Assembly: GCA_900542295.1 (NCBI GenBank)
Contig: UQNJ01000006.1
Coordinates: forward strand, 47,523-111,522
Origin: an uncultured Eubacteriales bacterium
GTDB taxonomy: Bacteria > Bacillota > Clostridia > Peptostreptococcales > Anaerovoracaceae
Length of the DNA: 64,000 nucleotides
Direction: 5' to 3'
Part shown: piece after piece, positions 62,193 through 64,000 of the stretch
Layout of the letters: every line of letters starts with the position of its first letter
How positions within the stretch are numbered: the first letter of the stretch is position 1
Translations under genes and position numbers: made by a program
The notes under the pieces: model-generated
Databases searched by the model: none
Seen by the model: only the letters and a program-made list of their open reading frames with translations
Told to the model about the DNA's origin: nothing

Positions 62193-63074
62193 TCAATAAA
62201 ACTCCCGGATATAATCCAGCACATCCTGTCGGGTGCCCTGGAAGGGGCCCGGCGTCTCCATCTTCAGGGAGACCAGGGCCGTGCAGTACCGCAGGGCCTC
62301 CTCCACCCCGGCCCGCTGGCGCTCCGTGATATAGCCGGCAAAGGTGGTGTCGCCCCGCCCGGTCCGGCCGGAGAGGTTCCGTGCCTTGATGGGACAGGTG
62401 TAGGTGGTCACCCCGTCGTAGGCCAGCACCTCGGTGTTGTGGGTGATGAGGACCTCCTTGGCGCCCCAGCTGTGCAGGAGCTTGGCGGCCTCCGCCCGAT
62501 CGGTGAGGCCCGTCAGGATCTCCGCCTCCGCCGCGTCGGTCTTGAGGTAGTCGATCACCGGCAGGTACTGCTTCTTTTCCGCCCAGTCGTGGAAGGCCAT
62601 GGTCCTGTCCGCCTCCACATGGCGCAGCAGGCACTGGACATCCACCGCCACCTTGCCGTGCCTGGCTGCCTCGGCAAAGAGGGCACCGTCGAAGTCGCCG
62701 TACACCAGGCCGGCGAAGTGATAGATCTTGGTCTCGATATCCGGCAGCTCATCGAACCGGAAGGGATCGCACACCCCCATGGAGGTGCAGGCCCGCTTTT
62801 CTTTGTCGGCGGTGAAATACTGGTTGCGGATGGAGCAGGTGGCCTGAGACGGCTTCCAGTACACATCCGCACCGGACCCGGCGAACCGCTCCTCCACATC
62901 CGCATCCGCGGGATTCAGCTTGGTAAACACGGCGGTGCGGTTGCCGCTTTTGGCAGCCGCAAAGCCGGAGGCCACCACGGCGCCGCCCACCTCCTTGCGT
63001 TCGTTGCCCTGATAGTCGATGTTGTGATCCAGGGACACCGGGCCGATCACCAGTACGTCATACGTTTTTTTCAT
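62193..63074 (-). CDS. PfkB-family carbohydrate kinase
   Basis: A 293-residue ribokinase-type kinase. The N-terminal MKKTYDVLVIGPVSLDHN and GGAVVASGFAAAKSG motifs and the C-terminal anion-hole/catalytic GRTGRGDTTFAGY near 235-247 (Asp as base) are the family signatures. The substrate (sugar or nucleoside) cannot be read from sequence. GGAGAGAG precedes the ATG. Base composition is of the high-GC segment. Confidence 0.88.
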   Translation of the reverse strand: MKKTYDVLVIGPVSLDHNIDYQGNERKEVGGAVVASGFAAAKSGNRTAVFTKLNPADADVEERFAGSGADVYWKPSQATCSIRNQYFTADKEKRACTSMGVCDPFRFDELPDIETKIYHFAGLVYGDFDGALFAEAARHGKVAVDVQCLLRHVEADRTMAFHDWAEKKQYLPVIDYLKTDAAEAEILTGLTDRAEAAKLLHSWGAKEVLITHNTEVLAYDGVTTYTCPIKARNLSGRTGRGDTTFAGYITERQRAGVEEALRYCTALVSLKMETPGPFQGTRQDVLDYIREFY

Positions 63075-63108
63075 AGTCTCTCTCCTATTCTTCCGGCTTG
63101 CGCCGCTG

Positions 63109-63810
63109 TTACAACTCCTCTACCGACACCACGCCCTCCGTGGCGTTCATCTTGGGGATCAGCTGCTCCACCCGGCACCGCTTGTTCAGCCGCAGGGTAA
63201 AGAGGGCGCAGGCATTGTGCGTCTCCGTCTCCGTAGAGCGGGTAATCTCCATGTTCAGCACCTTCAGGTTCAAATCCCGGAACAGCCGCAGCACATTGTC
63301 CAGGCAGGTCTTGTTACTGTACTCCATATAGAGGTTCACCTCCGGGGCGTTGTCCAGCATCCGGTACTCCAGCTTGGACAGGAACATCTCCGCCGCCAGA
63401 ATCAGCGCCGTGGCGAAGATGCCGCCCTCGTAGAACCCGCCGCCCAGGCACAGGCCCACAATGGCCGCCGCCCAGAGGCCCGCCGCCGTAGTGAGCCCCT
63501 TCACCCGGCGGCGCCGGGTGACGATGATGGCGCCTGCGCCGATGAAGCCAATGCCCGCCACCACCTGGGCTCCCAGCCGGGCCATGTCCGTGTAGTAATG
63601 GAGGTTCAAATAAAGGAACTGGCTGGTGAGGGTCGTCATGGCCGCCCCCAGGCAGATCAGGATATGGGTGCGGAACCCCGCCGGCCGGCGCTTGTACTCC
63701 CGCTCCAGCCCGATGAGACCGCCGCACACCACCGCCAGCAGCATCCGCAGCGTGGTGGACAGCACGGTCACATCCCGCACACCGTCAAAAATCGGCAGCA
63801 ATCTCCGCAC
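63109..63810 (-). CDS. MgtC/SapB family membrane protein
   Basis: A 233-residue protein with four to five N-terminal helices and the MgtC motifs CGGLIGLEREYKRRPAGFRTHILICLGAA (in the form GxxIGxERExxxxxAGxRTH) and GIGFIGAGAI…VKGLTTAAGLW, plus a C-terminal ACT-like domain (about 155-233). MgtC proteins affect Mg2+ and ATP homeostasis. The start is uncertain: GTG at 63810 overlaps the GGGAGG site, and TTG at 63801 is better spaced. Confidence 0.88.
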   Translation of the reverse strand: MRRLLPIFDGVRDVTVLSTTLRMLLAVVCGGLIGLEREYKRRPAGFRTHILICLGAAMTTLTSQFLYLNLHYYTDMARLGAQVVAGIGFIGAGAIIVTRRRRVKGLTTAAGLWAAAIVGLCLGGGFYEGGIFATALILAAEMFLSKLEYRMLDNAPEVNLYMEYSNKTCLDNVLRLFRDLNLKVLNMEITRSTETETHNACALFTLRLNKRCRVEQLIPKMNATEGVVSVEEL

Positions 63811-63815
63811 CTCCC

Positions 63816-64000
63816 TCAGATTTCATCAATGGTGTAGACGCTCTCCAACTCGGAGATCGCCGCCAGGACCCGGACGTGGTAGTGCCTGCCGGGCAGCCGA
63901 ATGGAGAACACCGCGCTGGGATTCTTGGACCGCTCCTCCCGGCCCCGGTCCAGATCCACTTCGTAAATCTGTCCGCCCTGAGACTTGATGCGGGCAATGA
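63816..64000 (-). CDS. C-terminal part of a second MgtC-like protein (partial)
   Basis: The 60 codons before the TGA at 63816-63818 read …SQGGQIYEVDLDRG…VFSIRLPGRHYHVRVLAAISELESVYTIDEI. This resembles the C-terminal ACT-like domain of MgtC/SapB proteins, which typically ends VxSVEEI. The 5' part lies outside the window. It stops about five bases before the next MgtC gene, so two MgtC-family genes stand in tandem. Confidence 0.65.
   Translation of the reverse strand, partial: IARIKSQGGQIYEVDLDRGREERSKNPSAVFSIRLPGRHYHVRVLAAISELESVYTIDEI

Larger units (their letters stand above)
62146..64000. other. High-GC segment of apparently foreign origin
   Basis: From about 62146 the sequence changes from roughly 40% to well over 60% GC by eye, with codon use dominated by G/C third positions (CTG, GGC, GCC, CGG), unlike every gene to the left. 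It carries a PfkB kinase and two MgtC-like genes. The break is abrupt, lies between the symporter promoter and a PfkB terminator, and no integrase, IS or tRNA marks it. Confidence 0.8.

Noticed and set aside
62014..62634. Minus-strand frame of 206 codons running through the PfkB gene and riboswitch
   Set aside because: Gly/Pro/Arg-rich translation in another frame of PfkB that crosses the composition break; a chance frame.
62106..63200. Long plus-strand open frame of 364 codons
   Set aside because: It is antisense to the PfkB gene in GC-rich DNA, where stop codons are rare; its translation is low-complexity and matches no family, while the minus frame has a clear kinase.
63217..63837. Plus-strand frame of 206 codons opposite MgtC
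   Set aside because: Antisense shadow in high-GC DNA with no recognisable domain.
1..64000. CRISPR arrays, rRNA genes and insertion sequences
   Set aside because: No regularly spaced repeats, rRNA sequence or transposase were seen in reading the window.

Overview
This window looks like chromosome of an anaerobic, endospore-forming, low-GC Clostridia (Firmicutes), read largely from the minus strand. Supporting genes are spoIVA, spoIIM and spoVS, a small bacterial ferredoxin, formate-tetrahydrofolate ligase, a valS T-box leader and a tandem glycine riboswitch. A finer placement, for example among the Anaerovoracaceae or old Clostridiales Family XIII, is only a guess.

Region by region: 1-3627 is the right end of an integrative element (RepA/AAA ATPase, MobC-like protein, tyrosine integrase, excisionase). 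It abuts what looks like the cut-off 5' end of a host ATPase gene. 3.9-9.3 kb holds a GntR regulator, mntP, clpB with a perfect CIRCE operator, an M50 protease and a two-LysM protein. 9.3-13 kb is a cls / MurT-like / GatD-like operon; the GatD-like and MurT-like proteins appear to lack the whole glutaminase triad. 13-18 kb has an MFS exporter, spoIVA and a Na/Pi cotransporter with a PhoU tail. 17.9-28.4 kb is a core run in the transcription order plsX-rnc-smc-ftsY-der-plsY-gpsA-miaB. 28.5-30.4 kb has a flavin reductase, tRNA-Ala(GGC) with a 49-bp direct repeat of its 3' end, a DNA-deoxyinosine glycosylase and a ferredoxin. 30.5-35.1 kb is a complete Bce-type peptide-sensing and detoxification module with a recognisable operator. 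35.2-45.3 kb carries glyA, a two-OB-fold SSB-like protein, a split ThrE exporter, GNAT, folC, T-box-valS, folD and a CDF transporter. 45.3-50.4 kb has a CAT-like acetyltransferase, a MarR-MATE pair with a perfect palindromic operator, rarA and a membrane-anchored XRE regulator. 50.4-58.2 kb is fhs, rnhB, ylqF, rplS, a XerD-like recombinase, spoIIM, a NUDIX hydrolase, spoVS, a YprB-like exonuclease and tRNA-Glu(CTC). 58.3-62.1 kb has a GPH symporter, a YbaK deacylase and a glycine-riboswitch-controlled AGCS symporter.

At about 62.14-62.16 kb the composition changes abruptly to very high GC. The last 1.85 kb (PfkB kinase, two MgtC/SapB-family genes, the second cut by the window end) looks as if it comes from another organism, resembling GC-rich Oscillospiraceae. 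A chimeric contig is the simplest explanation; recent transfer is the alternative.

The genes mostly work together as ordinary housekeeping: phospholipid precursor synthesis (plsX, plsY, gpsA, cls), one-carbon/folate metabolism (glyA, folC, folD, fhs), ribosome and tRNA maturation (rplS, ylqF, rnc, miaB, der, valS, ybaK), chromosome maintenance (smc, ftsY, rarA, xerD-like, rnhB) and sporulation. The most unusual items are the triad-less MurT/GatD-like pair, the 179-bp tRNA-anchored repeat unit, the element/gene junction near 3.6 kb, a start-site-occluding inverted repeat on an MFS exporter, a XerD-like protein with Gln in place of a catalytic His, and the composition break.
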